64,000 bases of DNA from Gemmatimonadota bacterium (GCA_028874995.1 JAPPGM010000128.1:1-64000), one strand, 5' to 3'. Counted from the stretch's first letter, positions 45,738 through 55,358 are shown. The notes: generated from the sequence alone by a model not told the origin. Program-made: numbers and translations.

Positions 45738-47741
45738 GTGAGGAGGCCGGGACACGGGGCACCGAGATCGGCCGTGAGCGTGAGCGCAGTGATCTTGCCG
45801 CTGTTGCTTCTGGGGCTGTCGGGTGTGGGGGACTCCCCCGTGGCGGACGCGGCCCAGCGGGGGGACATCGAGGCTGTGCGACGGCTGCTGCGCGAGGGCG
45901 CCGATGTCAACGCCGCCCAGGGTGACGGGATGACGGCGCTGCACTGGGCGGCGGAGCGGGGGGACGGGGAGATGGGGGAGGTGCTGCTCTACGCCGGTGC
46001 CAGGGTGGACGCGGGCACGCGAATCGGGCACTACACCCCGCTTCACCTGGCCACCCGTTCCGCGCACGCTTTCATGGTGGAACTTCTGCTCCAGGCGGGA
46101 TCCGACCCGGAGGCCCGCACGTCCAATTCCGGATCGTCTCCTCTCCACCTGGCCGCCGGGTCGGGAGACGCGCAGGTGATCGGGATGCTGATCGACGCCG
46201 GCGCCGACGTCAACGGGCGCGAGTCCGCGTGGGGGCAGACGCCGCTGATCTTTGCCGCGGCCGGAAACCGCGTGGAAGCTGTCCGCGTCCTGCTGCGGGC
46301 GGGTGCCGATCCGTCCCTTGCATCCAGTGTGATCGACGTGGAAGAGCAGGCCACGGCCGACCAGGCAGCGGAGCGCCGCCTGAACGGGTTTCTTGCCGCG
46401 TTCAAGGAGAAGGAGGGTGGGGACACCGACTGGCAGCCGACGCCCAGCCAGGTGCAGGCGGCCATCGAGGCGGCGCGCGAGATCCAGCGCAAATGGCCGG
46501 ATGTCCCGGATCCGGCGGACGACGACAAGGAAGAAGAGGAGGGGGCGGCCGCGGACACGGCCGCGGCGGCGCGGGCAGATTCGGTTGCGGTGGCCGCCGA
46601 TTCGGCGGGTGCAGCGGTGGATCCCGCATGGGCGGGCGCGGATTCCGCCACAGGGGCCACCGATTCCGCCGCGGCGGCCGCGGACTCGAGCAATTCGGAG
46701 GCTGACGCGGCGGGACCCAGGTCCTACCCCCAGCTGGTCGGTGCGTGGGGCGGACTCACGCCACTGCTTCATGCCGTCCGGCAGGGCCACGCCGGCGCGG
46801 CCCTCGCCCTGCTGGAGGGTGGCGCCGACATCGACCAACCCTCCAGGGGAGACGGTACCACGCCACTGCTCATGGCCTCGGTGAACGGACAGTTCGACCT
46901 CGTGCTCACACTCATCGATCGTGGAGCGGACCCCACCGCGGCCAGCCGGGCGGGCACGACACCCCTGTTCGCGGTCCTCGAGCGCCAGTGGGCACCGCGG
47001 GCGTCCTACGCCCACCCCACGGAGCACGAGCAGCAGCAGGCCACCCACCTCGAGGTGATGAAGTCGTTGCTGGAGGTCGGCGCCGACCCCAACGCCCGCC
47101 TGGAGAGTCACCTCTGGTACATGGAGTACACGTTCGGCGTTCTCCGCGGGAGTGGCATCAACATGAAAGGGGCCACGCCGTTCTGGCGAGCGGCGTACGC
47201 CCTGGACATCGACGCCATGCGGTTGCTCCGGGACTACGGCGCCGACCCCCATATGCCCACCGTCAAGCCGCCCGAACGCCGGCGCCGCCCGGTACAGAAC
47301 GAGGACGCCGGCGAAGAGGAAGAGGAAAAGGCAGACCCGTCAGGTCTTCCGCCGGTGTCGGGGGGCGGCCCTCACATCCACCCCCTCCACGCTGCCGCGG
47401 GGGCCGGATACGGCCAGTCCTTCGCGGGCAATGCGCACCGTCACGTGCCGGACAACTGGATGGCCGCGGTGCGTTTTCTTGTGGAGGAGTGCGGTGCCGA
47501 CGTGAACGTGCGGGACGCCGGCGCCTACACGCCGCTGCACCACGCTGCGGCCCGCGGCGACCGGGAACTCGTCCTCTACCTGGTGGATCGCGGCGCCGAC
47601 GTGACGGTCGTCAGCCGGAGGGGCCAAACCACGGCGGACATGGCCAACGGTCCCATCCAGCGCCAGCAGCCCTTCCCCGAGACGGTGGTACTCCTCGAGG
47701 CACTCGGATCCAGGAACAACCACAAGTGCCTGTCCTGCTGA
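45738..47741 (+). CDS. Ankyrin-repeat protein with low-complexity Ala/Asp linker
   Basis: Repeats such as DGMTALHWAAERGDGEMGEVLLYAGARVDA, GSSPLHLAAGSGDAQVIGMLIDAGADVNG, AYTPLHHAAARGDRELVLYLVDRGADVTV. Confidence 0.92.
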   Translation: MRRPGHGAPRSAVSVSAVILPLLLLGLSGVGDSPVADAAQRGDIEAVRRLLREGADVNAAQGDGMTALHWAAERGDGEMGEVLLYAGARVDAGTRIGHYTPLHLATRSAHAFMVELLLQAGSDPEARTSNSGSSPLHLAAGSGDAQVIGMLIDAGADVNGRESAWGQTPLIFAAAGNRVEAVRVLLRAGADPSLASSVIDVEEQATADQAAERRLNGFLAAFKEKEGGDTDWQPTPSQVQAAIEAAREIQRKWPDVPDPADDDKEEEEGAAADTAAAARADSVAVAADSAGAAVDPAWAGADSATGATDSAAAAADSSNSEADAAGPRSYPQLVGAWGGLTPLLHAVRQGHAGAALALLEGGADIDQPSRGDGTTPLLMASVNGQFDLVLTLIDRGADPTAASRAGTTPLFAVLERQWAPRASYAHPTEHEQQQATHLEVMKSLLEVGADPNARLESHLWYMEYTFGVLRGSGINMKGATPFWRAAYALDIDAMRLLRDYGADPHMPTVKPPERRRRPVQNEDAGEEEEEKADPSGLPPVSGGGPHIHPLHAAAGAGYGQSFAGNAHRHVPDNWMAAVRFLVEECGADVNVRDAGAYTPLHHAAARGDRELVLYLVDRGADVTVVSRRGQTTADMANGPIQRQQPFPETVVLLEALGSRNNHKCLSC

Positions 47742-47748
47742 CGCGCGT

Positions 47749-48339
47749 TCAGGACCCCAGATTCAGCGCTTCCTTCACCTTCTCAACGATCAGTGGCTCG
47801 AGCTTTTGACGGGAGGTGCAGTCGACAGGGTATCCCGCGTTGGTCCGTGGTTTTGCGGTTGCGGCAATCGTGGTCGACACCTCGGTCTGCTCATCGTCCA
47901 CTTTGGTAAGCTGTGTCAGAATCGAGAGCGTGACCTCGTAGACGTTCGCGAGCGGCCCGCCGAAGTTGGTACCGCAATCCAGATAGGTGTTCATTCGCGT
48001 ACCATCGATCCGGCGGGCCTCGTAGCCGAGGTTGCCCACCGTCATCGACTCCGAATCGACCTCGGTGACCGGGATGCCGATTTGCTCGTAGACTCCTCCG
48101 AGGACACCCCACACCAGATCGGTCTCTGCGGGGATGGTCTGCTTCTCGGTTATTCTGTCGCGGCGCACAATCTCTTGCCCGACGCCCTGGACCGATGCGG
48201 TCTCCATGGTCGTCTCGGCGATCCTCGGTGCTTCGTCCCGCGGCGTGCTGGCGCACCCCACGGCTCCGACCAGGACAGCCAGGGCTGCGACCGACAGCAA
48301 ATGCCGGGTGGAACTGATGTTTCGAACTCGCTGTTTCAT
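47749..48339 (-). CDS. Hypothetical lipoprotein
   Basis: MKQRVRNISSTRHLLSVAALAVLVGAVGCASTP lipobox. Confidence 0.7.
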   Translation of the reverse strand: MKQRVRNISSTRHLLSVAALAVLVGAVGCASTPRDEAPRIAETTMETASVQGVGQEIVRRDRITEKQTIPAETDLVWGVLGGVYEQIGIPVTEVDSESMTVGNLGYEARRIDGTRMNTYLDCGTNFGGPLANVYEVTLSILTQLTKVDDEQTEVSTTIAATAKPRTNAGYPVDCTSRQKLEPLIVEKVKEALNLGS

Positions 48340-48442
48340 TCTCGCTCTCCACATGTGGTAGTCACGGCGAATCTTCCGGTGCTCGTGCGCCAACGCCCGC
48401 ATTCCATTGGATGCTCGACGAGGTCCGATCGTTGCCCGGGGA

Positions 48443-49177
48443 TCACGGATCGCTGTCCGTCGGGCGCGCCGCGGCGTCGGACTCGTAGACCTCGACCCCA
48501 TCTCGCGCCAACCTCCTCTGGAGCCTTTCCCTCCACGATGATTTGCGAATCAGCACCAGTTCAATGTACGGTGGAGATCGAATGCCGTCCAAGATCCGGA
48601 TGAAATGGAAGTCTCCCAGTTCTACCGGGTGGCCTGTCTCGAAGTTCCGGCCGGCCCATTTGAATGTGATCCGCTCGCCCCGGTCAAAGTCCGCCTTCTT
48701 CCAACTCTGCTCGATGTACACCTGGTCCTCCACCGCATAGGTGTCCGGCCCGATGCGGTCGCCGCTGCGGTAGTAGAGGGGGTCGAAGTCGAGTCCTTCG
48801 TTGCGAAGAAAGGTCTGCTCCATGGCATAGTCCACGCCGACCAGGTCGTCGCGGTCCGCGAGCGACTCCAGGTGGTGGCGGAGTTCGTGGGTGAGGGTCT
48901 CCCAGATCTGCTCGCGCCAGTCGAATGTGGGGTCCAACTCTGCGAGCGCGCGGAAGGATCCCCAATAGAGGAGTACGACCGAGCGCACCGTTTCGGGTCC
49001 CTCCCAACTGGACGGGTAGGATTCCGTCACACATTCGCCGAGGGTGTAGACGCCCGGGAAGCGTGGGTGCGGCAACGGCCTGCGGTGTACGGTCAGGCCG
49101 TCGACGCCTTCGCGGAACCCCTCGGGGATTTCGTCGAAGACGCGGCGCGATTCCCTTTCGAAGGCGTCGAATTCCAT
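48443..49177 (-). CDS. Metallopeptidase-like (zincin) protein
   Basis: WETLTHELRHHLESLA HExxH motif; FDEIPEGFREGVDGL N-terminus reminiscent of the minimal MMP-like metallopeptidase family. Confidence 0.6.
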   Translation of the reverse strand: MEFDAFERESRRVFDEIPEGFREGVDGLTVHRRPLPHPRFPGVYTLGECVTESYPSSWEGPETVRSVVLLYWGSFRALAELDPTFDWREQIWETLTHELRHHLESLADRDDLVGVDYAMEQTFLRNEGLDFDPLYYRSGDRIGPDTYAVEDQVYIEQSWKKADFDRGERITFKWAGRNFETGHPVELGDFHFIRILDGIRSPPYIELVLIRKSSWRERLQRRLARDGVEVYESDAAARPTDSDP

Positions 49178-49319
49178 GCGGCGTCTAGCGGTTCGTGGAT
49201 GGAGCCGTCCGGGTACCGGGCTGTTAGGTTGGGCGGTCTGTGAGTGTGAGGCGGCTGCGGGCTTCTGTCAGTGGAAACGGGGGTCGTGATCTCGGAAACG
49301 GTCTCGCGGGAGGTTCGTT

Positions 49320-50546
49320 GTGACATCATCGGGACGGCGCCGGCAGGCCGCCATGATCTTCATCCTCATCACGGTCTTCATCGACGTGTTGGGGATCGGT
49401 ATCATCATCCCGATTCTTCCCGAACTGATCAAGGAGTTCGCCGGCGGCAGCACCCCCGTGGCCGGGCGCTGGTTCGGTGTTCTCGCCTCCACCTACGCGC
49501 TGACCCAGTTCGTCTTCGCCCCCGTGCTCGGGGCGCTGTCGGACCGGGTGGGGCGCAGGCCCGTGATCCTGATTTCGCTCTTCGGTCTCGGGGTGGACTA
49601 CGTGATCATGGGGTTCGCTCCTTCACTGGGCTGGTTGTTCGTGGGGCGGCTGGTGGCGGGGGTGATGGGGGCGAGCATCACGACCGCCAACGCCTACATT
49701 GCGGATGTGTCGAAGCCGGAGGACCGGGCGCGGAACTTCGGGCTGATCGGGGTGGCCTTCGGTCTGGGGTTCATCTTCGGGCCGGGGCTGGGAGGGGTGC
49801 TGGGGGGGATCGACCTGCGGCTGCCGTTCTTCGTGTCGGCGGGGTTGGCGCTGGTGAACTGGCTGTATGGTTTCTTCGTGCTGCCCGAGTCGCTGCCGCC
49901 GGAGAAGAGGGATGCGTTCAGCTGGAAGAAGGCGAACCCGGTGGGGACGTTGTTCGTGCTCGGATCGTATCCGCTGGTCGCGGGTCTGACGGCGGCATTT
50001 GTCTTCGTAGTGCTGGCCCAGCGCGGTTTGGAGACGGTGTGGGTGCTCTACACGGGGCACAAGTTCGGGTGGGACGAGCAGATGAACGGCTTTTCGCTGA
50101 TGCTGGTGGGGCTGATGGCGACCATTGTCCAGGGGGGACTCGTGCGGCCCGTGGTGGGGCGGCTGGGGGAGCGGCGGGCGATCCTGTATGGGTTGGTCGT
50201 GGCGGTGGTTACGTATCTGGGGTACGGGTTGGCGACGGCGGGGTGGATGCTGTTCGCGTTCATCGTGTTCGGGTCGATCGGGGGGGTGGCGGGGCCGGCG
50301 ATCCAGAGTCTGGTGGCGGGGGCGGTGCCGCCCGAGGACCAGGGGAAGGTGCAGGGGGGTATCACGTCGCTGATGAGCCTGACCGGGATCCTGGCGCCGC
50401 TGATCTTCACGGCGGGGCTGTTCAGCTGGTTTACGTCGCCGGGGGCGCCGGTGGAGTTGCCGGGGGCTCCGTTTCTGCTGGGGGCGGTGATGTATGGGCT
50501 GGCGTTCTGGTCGCTGGTGAGACTGTTCAGGAGGATGCCGGGGTAG
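49320..50546 (+). CDS. MFS transporter (TetA/TCR-like multidrug efflux)
   Basis: FIDVLGIGIIIPILPELIKEF, YALTQFVFAPVLGALSDRVGRRPVILISLFGLGVDY; 12-TM-like hydrophobicity. Confidence 0.92.
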   Translation: MTSSGRRRQAAMIFILITVFIDVLGIGIIIPILPELIKEFAGGSTPVAGRWFGVLASTYALTQFVFAPVLGALSDRVGRRPVILISLFGLGVDYVIMGFAPSLGWLFVGRLVAGVMGASITTANAYIADVSKPEDRARNFGLIGVAFGLGFIFGPGLGGVLGGIDLRLPFFVSAGLALVNWLYGFFVLPESLPPEKRDAFSWKKANPVGTLFVLGSYPLVAGLTAAFVFVVLAQRGLETVWVLYTGHKFGWDEQMNGFSLMLVGLMATIVQGGLVRPVVGRLGERRAILYGLVVAVVTYLGYGLATAGWMLFAFIVFGSIGGVAGPAIQSLVAGAVPPEDQGKVQGGITSLMSLTGILAPLIFTAGLFSWFTSPGAPVELPGAPFLLGAVMYGLAFWSLVRLFRRMPG

Positions 50547-50627
50547 GGGGGTTCCCATCGGCGGCAGGTGGTCTGGCGGTTCCCGTGGCCGACCGGTGCG
50601 GAGTGGTCTTGAGTGGTGGGCGCTTTC

Positions 50628-50657
50628 TTGATGATACTACTATAATTTTAGTATTAT
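50628..50657 (+). promoter_or_regulatory. Promoter with BlaI-type dyad TACTA-TAATTT-TAGTA (50638-50653)
   Basis: TTGATG-18 bp-TATTAT; 5-6-5 perfect inverted repeat in spacer. Confidence 0.5.
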
Positions 50658-50706
50658 TTCACGTTGGTTTCCCCCGAGAAATCAGCCTGGAGGGGCCACG
50701 AATCTG

Positions 50707-51975
50707 ATGAGACTGAGAACCAAAACGGACATGGCCGCGATGAAATACCCGGTCCTGGTCAGTGCGGCGCTGGTTGGGGTCGGTCCAGGCCGGTCCGCGG
50801 AAGCCACGGCTCAGGACGCTACGGTCGTCGACTCGGCCGGGATTCGGATCGTGACCAGCCCGGCGATCGACATGATCTACGCGCGCATGGCCGAGGATGC
50901 GTCGCTGACCATCGGTGTCGTCGAAGGCCCCGAAGCACAGCTGTTCGAGCGTGTCGTGTCAGTGGCCCGCGACGGAGAAGGGAATCTGGTGGTTGCCGAT
51001 GCCGCGTGGTTCCAGGTCCGCACCTTCGACGCCGGCGGGGACCATCTGTGGACGGTGGGGGGCGAGGGGGAAGGGCCGGGTGACTTTGTGGACCTGAAAG
51101 GTGCGTGGCCCCGGGCTGGAGGCGGCGTGATCGCCGTTGACGGGTTCCTGCAAAGGGTCTCGGCGTTCGGGTCGATGGGTGAACTGGTGCGAGTGGCCCG
51201 GATCAGGGATTCGGGGAGCCCGTTGGCGTACCGGGCGTGGGGGTTGGACGGATCGGAATCGTTGCTGGGTTCAGCCACCAATCCGTCCACGCCGGGGCTG
51301 TCCCCCGGTGAGACGGCGCGTTCGCTCGTTCATGTCGTTCGACACCGGCTGGACGGAGCAATCCTGGACACGGTGTCGCAGTTCCCCGGGGCGGCTGGGG
51401 GTGTGGCGGGTTCGGGAGGGGACATCATCCACATGGTGAGCCTTCCGTTTTCAGCGGCACCGGCGGCGGCTGGTGGCGTGGATGGTGTCGCAACCACGGG
51501 AGGCGAGTCATATGAGATCCACCGCTTGGATCTGGCAGGGTCGCTCCGACACATCGCCAGACTCGCGGAAGCCCCTCCCGACCGGACCGAGGAACACCTG
51601 AAAGCCCTGGTACCGGACGACCGGATGCGCGCGCTCTACGAGCAGCTTCCCCTGCCGGCCACGCTTTCCGGCTATGTGAGGCTGGTGTTCGCGGACACCG
51701 GGGAACTCTGGGCGCAGCGCTACCTGGTTCCGGGCACGCCCTCGTTCCACTGGGACGTGTTCCATCCGGACGGGCGCTGCCTTGGCCGGGTCGAGATCGA
51801 TGCGTCGTTCCGGGTACACGCCGTCGACAACGGCCAGCTTCTGGGGGTGCACGAGGACGCGATGGGCGTGGAGCGCGTTCAGGTTCGGGATCTTGAGTCG
51901 GGCGGGGGGGGGAGCGCCGCGGCTGAGCCACCGGCTGCGGGTTCGTCGCGGACATCGGGTTCATCGCTGAATTGA
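50707..51975 (+). CDS. 6-bladed beta-propeller-like secreted protein
   Basis: FERVVSVARDGEGNLVVADAAWFQVRTFDAGGDHLWTVGGEGEGPGDFVDLKG. Confidence 0.7.
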   Translation: MRLRTKTDMAAMKYPVLVSAALVGVGPGRSAEATAQDATVVDSAGIRIVTSPAIDMIYARMAEDASLTIGVVEGPEAQLFERVVSVARDGEGNLVVADAAWFQVRTFDAGGDHLWTVGGEGEGPGDFVDLKGAWPRAGGGVIAVDGFLQRVSAFGSMGELVRVARIRDSGSPLAYRAWGLDGSESLLGSATNPSTPGLSPGETARSLVHVVRHRLDGAILDTVSQFPGAAGGVAGSGGDIIHMVSLPFSAAPAAAGGVDGVATTGGESYEIHRLDLAGSLRHIARLAEAPPDRTEEHLKALVPDDRMRALYEQLPLPATLSGYVRLVFADTGELWAQRYLVPGTPSFHWDVFHPDGRCLGRVEIDASFRVHAVDNGQLLGVHEDAMGVERVQVRDLESGGGGSAAAEPPAAGSSRTSGSSLN

Positions 51976-52163
51976 GATTCGACGGCGTCGCGTTTCTGTC
52001 GGCATGATCGTCGTATTACTGCCATCAATATCGTAATAATAATGCCGTCGCATTAGTCATATTCCTGCCGTTACATATTGCGCGAGTCGATCCTGCGAAG
52101 TTACGTTCCGGTGATCACGCGACTGGACGCGCATACGCCTCCCCTGCTCCGCCAAGCCCACCA

Positions 52164-53366
52164 ATGAGACGATACCTCCCCAGGACCGTGGATCTGGAGA
52201 TGCGCGAACTCCTCGGTGCCACCGGCTGCGTGGTGATCGAGGGCGTGCGCGGTTGCGGCAAGACCACGACCGCGAGGGAGTTCGCCGCGAGCGAGGTCCT
52301 GCTTGACGTTGACGAGGATGCTCTTCACCTGGCAGAGGCCGATCCGGCGGAAGTTCTGAAGGGGCCGCCGCCGCGCCTCATCGACGAGTGGCAGCTGGAG
52401 CCCAGGATCCTCACGGGGTCGGCCATTCCCGCGGACGACGCCACCCGGCACACGGGAATGCGTCGCATCGTCCGACTTCGCCTGCGGCCCATGTCGCTGC
52501 ACGAGGCGGGACGGTCATCCGGCGCCATCTCGTTGAAGCGCATGCTGGCGGGAGAACCCCCCGGGGCCGGACAACACGTGATGCCCATCGCAGAAGTGGC
52601 GGAACTCATCTGCCGGGGGGGATGGCCCGAAAGCGTGGACTGGCCGCTCGCGCGCGCGTTGCGGGCGAATCGTGGCCAGATGGACGAGGTGGCCCGTGTG
52701 GACATTCGGGCGGTGGATGGCGTCCGCCGGGATCCACAGCGCGTGAGGCTGCTTCTGCGTTCCCTGGCCCGGAACGTCGGCACCGCCGTCGCGACATCGA
52801 AACTCGCGGCGGACCTGGGAGGCCGGGACAACGGGGCCATGAAGCCGCACACCGCTGCGGACTATCTCAACGCCCTTGAGGGGATCATGGTCGTCGAGAA
52901 CCAGCCGGCGTGGGCGACCCACCTGCGGTCGCGGGCGGTCCTCCGGAAGCGTCCGGTCCGCCATTTCGTCGATCCGTCTCTGGCCGTGGCTGCGCTGGGC
53001 GCCGATCCCAGCCGATTGCTCAGGGATTTCAGATTTCTCGGCCTGCTCTTCGAGTCGCTGGTCGTTCGCGACCTCCGCGTGTACGCCCAGGCCGCCGACG
53101 CCGAGGTCTTCCACTACCGGGAGGACGGACGGCTCGAGGTCGATGCCGTGGTGCAGGCCCGCGACGGACGCTGGGCGGCCTTTGAGATGAAACTGGGTCC
53201 GAAGGCGGTCGAGGAGGGAGCCCGCAATCTGCTCCGGCTCGCCGAGCGCGTGGATCCAGAAGTGGTTGGCCCGCCCCAGGCGCTGGGCGTGATCGTGGCG
53301 AGCGGGTACGGATACGTCAGGCCGGACGGAGTGGGGGTGATCCCGATAGGGGCGCTTGGGCCGTAG
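52164..53366 (+). CDS. AAA ATPase with DUF4143 C-terminal region
   Basis: VVIEGVRGCGKTTTAREFAASEVLLDVD, RLIDEWQ, ILTGSAIPADDATRHTGMRRIVRLRLRPMSLHEAG, VQARDGRWAAFEMKLG. Confidence 0.88.
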   Translation: MRRYLPRTVDLEMRELLGATGCVVIEGVRGCGKTTTAREFAASEVLLDVDEDALHLAEADPAEVLKGPPPRLIDEWQLEPRILTGSAIPADDATRHTGMRRIVRLRLRPMSLHEAGRSSGAISLKRMLAGEPPGAGQHVMPIAEVAELICRGGWPESVDWPLARALRANRGQMDEVARVDIRAVDGVRRDPQRVRLLLRSLARNVGTAVATSKLAADLGGRDNGAMKPHTAADYLNALEGIMVVENQPAWATHLRSRAVLRKRPVRHFVDPSLAVAALGADPSRLLRDFRFLGLLFESLVVRDLRVYAQAADAEVFHYREDGRLEVDAVVQARDGRWAAFEMKLGPKAVEEGARNLLRLAERVDPEVVGPPQALGVIVASGYGYVRPDGVGVIPIGALGP

Positions 53367-53413
53367 AACACTGGGTAGACTAGCCGGTCGTGTAATCCAA
53401 TGAGACCGGGCAG

Positions 53414-53467
53414 TTGACTTGCCGCTTGCGGTACGATCATAATAGTATTACCATGATAGTATGATCG
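53414..53467 (+). promoter_or_regulatory. blaI promoter overlapped by 34-bp dyad CGATCATAATA-N12-TAGTATGATCG (53434-53467)
   Basis: TTGACT-18 bp-CATAAT with the inverted repeat over the -10 and start region. Confidence 0.6.
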
Positions 53468-53485
53468 GATCGGGACAACCCGGTC

Positions 53486-53920
53486 ATGCGCGCCAGGCAA
53501 CCCAAGGAGGAAGACTTGAAACGCAGATCGCTGAGCCGACTGGGCGAGACCGAGATGGAGGTTCTGCACCAGGTATGGGCCATCGGAGAAGCTTCGGTGG
53601 CTGACGTGCACGAGAGGATGCTCGGGTACCGCTCCGTTGCGTACACCACCGTCATGACGGTCATGAAGAAGCTGGCGCGGAAGGGGTTCCTGCACTGCGA
53701 CAGCAGCGGATCGCGCTACCTGTACTCCGCTGCGCGCGCGCCTGCGAAGGTCAGGGAGGAATTGGTCCAGGACCTTCTGGACAAGGTCTTCCACGGGTCG
53801 GCCGCGGCGCTGGTTCAGACGCTGGTGCGGGGGGAGGCGCTGTCGGCCGAGGAAAGCGCGGAGATCCAGAAGTTGCTGACGCGGATGGCAGCCGAGGAGG
53901 AGGAAGAGGAAGATGCTTGA
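53486..53920 (+). CDS. BlaI/MecI/CopY-family transcriptional repressor
   Basis: LGETEMEVLHQVWAIGEASVADVHERMLGYRSVAYTTVMTVMKKLARKGFL winged-helix. Confidence 0.95.
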   Translation: MRARQPKEEDLKRRSLSRLGETEMEVLHQVWAIGEASVADVHERMLGYRSVAYTTVMTVMKKLARKGFLHCDSSGSRYLYSAARAPAKVREELVQDLLDKVFHGSAAALVQTLVRGEALSAEESAEIQKLLTRMAAEEEEEEDA

Positions 53921-55358
53921 CTTTCTGGAAGCGATCGGTTCAGCCGGCGTCTGGCCGTTCTGGGTGCCAGTGCTGGTGTGGACGGCATTGGCGGGCGTGG
54001 TCGTGCTCGTGCTCGGCGCTCTTGACCGAAGGCTGCATCCCCTCGCTGGATATCGGCTGCGCCAGGCGCTCCTGCTGGCGCTGCCGGTGTCACTCCTGGC
54101 GGTGCCCTGGGCTCCTGTGTCGTGGGCGGCCGTGGCTGATCCGTTGCGCCCGGTGTCGCTTGGAGCCTTCGATCCGGCGATGCTGCAGCCACTCGAAACG
54201 GTGCCCGCGGGCGTGGACCCGGGCAGTCCCGCGAGTGTGGCGATGGCAGTGCTCGGCGTGGCGACGGTTGCGATGATCCTGCTCGCGGTCGTCCGTCTGG
54301 CCATGCTCGCGGCCGACGTCCGCCGGCTTCGCAGGTTGCGTCTCGCTGCACCCCGGGTGGCCGATCCGGCGACCATGCGGACGTTGGGTGCACTCGAGGA
54401 GCAACTGGGCGTACGGCGACCGGTGGAACTGCTGGAAGGACCGCCGGACAGCGTTCCCATGACGTTCGGCGGGCGGCGGCCGGTGGTTGTCGTCCCGCAG
54501 AACCTGCTCGATTCGCCGGAATCGCTGAGAACCGTGCTTGCCCACGAACTCATTCATGTGCGGCGGGCGGACTATCTCTGGGCCCTGGCCGATTGCCTGA
54601 CTTCGGCCGCCTTCGCCTTCCACCCCGTGGTCCGGCTGCTGCAGCAGGGGATCGAACGCTGTCGCGAAACGTCCTGTGACGCCGAAATCGTGGCCTCGGG
54701 CATCGTCCGGCCCAGCGACTACGCCGAACTGCTGGTGCGCACCCACACGCCGGCGCAATTCCCCATGACCGCAGTCGCCGCAAGCATGTCGGCCCGGTCC
54801 GTCCCACTGAAACAAAGGTTGGAAACCATGAAGAACTTCGCAGAAACTCGACCCTCGCGGCGGCAACGCCTGGGTGTCCTTTTCGCTTCCGGACTCCTGT
54901 TTGTCGTCGTCGCCGCGTTCGGTGCCTGCGTGGGCGGGACCGAGCGAGATGCCACGGCTCCGGGCGATCCGACCGGGCTTCTGGTATTGGATTCGAATCG
55001 TCCGTCCAGTGCCTCCGACACGCAGGTGTTTTCCTATCAGGTCCTCCTCGAGGACGACGGCAGATTCCCAAAGAGGACGGTCCTCCGTGTATCCGAGCAG
55101 GGATTGCTCGAAGAGCTGACGAGACTCGAGGTGCAGCGCGACTACCTGTGGGAGAGGATGGACGAGTTGTCGAGCGCGATGGAAGACGTTGCTGGTGAGG
55201 ACGCGGGATACGTGAGCGATAAGATCAGGTGGCGCGAATACAATGATCTCCAGGAACGCCAGTCTCTCCTCAGGTCCAAGTACAAAGAGCGAATCAGAAT
55301 GTCCGAAACGCTGAGGCTCCAGTACGAGACCCAGAAGAGAATGCGTGAACAACGATGA
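53913..55358 (+). CDS. M56-family (BlaR1-like) membrane metallopeptidase
   Basis: TVLAHELIHVRRADYLWALADCLTSAAFAFHPVVRLLQQGIERCRETSCDAEIV; overlaps blaI by 8 bp. Confidence 0.92.
   Translation: MLDFLEAIGSAGVWPFWVPVLVWTALAGVVVLVLGALDRRLHPLAGYRLRQALLLALPVSLLAVPWAPVSWAAVADPLRPVSLGAFDPAMLQPLETVPAGVDPGSPASVAMAVLGVATVAMILLAVVRLAMLAADVRRLRRLRLAAPRVADPATMRTLGALEEQLGVRRPVELLEGPPDSVPMTFGGRRPVVVVPQNLLDSPESLRTVLAHELIHVRRADYLWALADCLTSAAFAFHPVVRLLQQGIERCRETSCDAEIVASGIVRPSDYAELLVRTHTPAQFPMTAVAASMSARSVPLKQRLETMKNFAETRPSRRQRLGVLFASGLLFVVVAAFGACVGGTERDATAPGDPTGLLVLDSNRPSSASDTQVFSYQVLLEDDGRFPKRTVLRVSEQGLLEELTRLEVQRDYLWERMDELSSAMEDVAGEDAGYVSDKIRWREYNDLQERQSLLRSKYKERIRMSETLRLQYETQKRMREQR

Noticed and set aside
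44208-47252. 1014-aa antisense ORF
   Set aside because: Runs opposite to the DUF1552 and ankyrin genes, G/R/V/H/P-rich composition, no recognisable motif; typical shadow ORF in high-GC DNA
49623-50558. 311-aa antisense ORF rich in R/P/H/Q
   Set aside because: Complement of a G-rich stretch of the MFS gene
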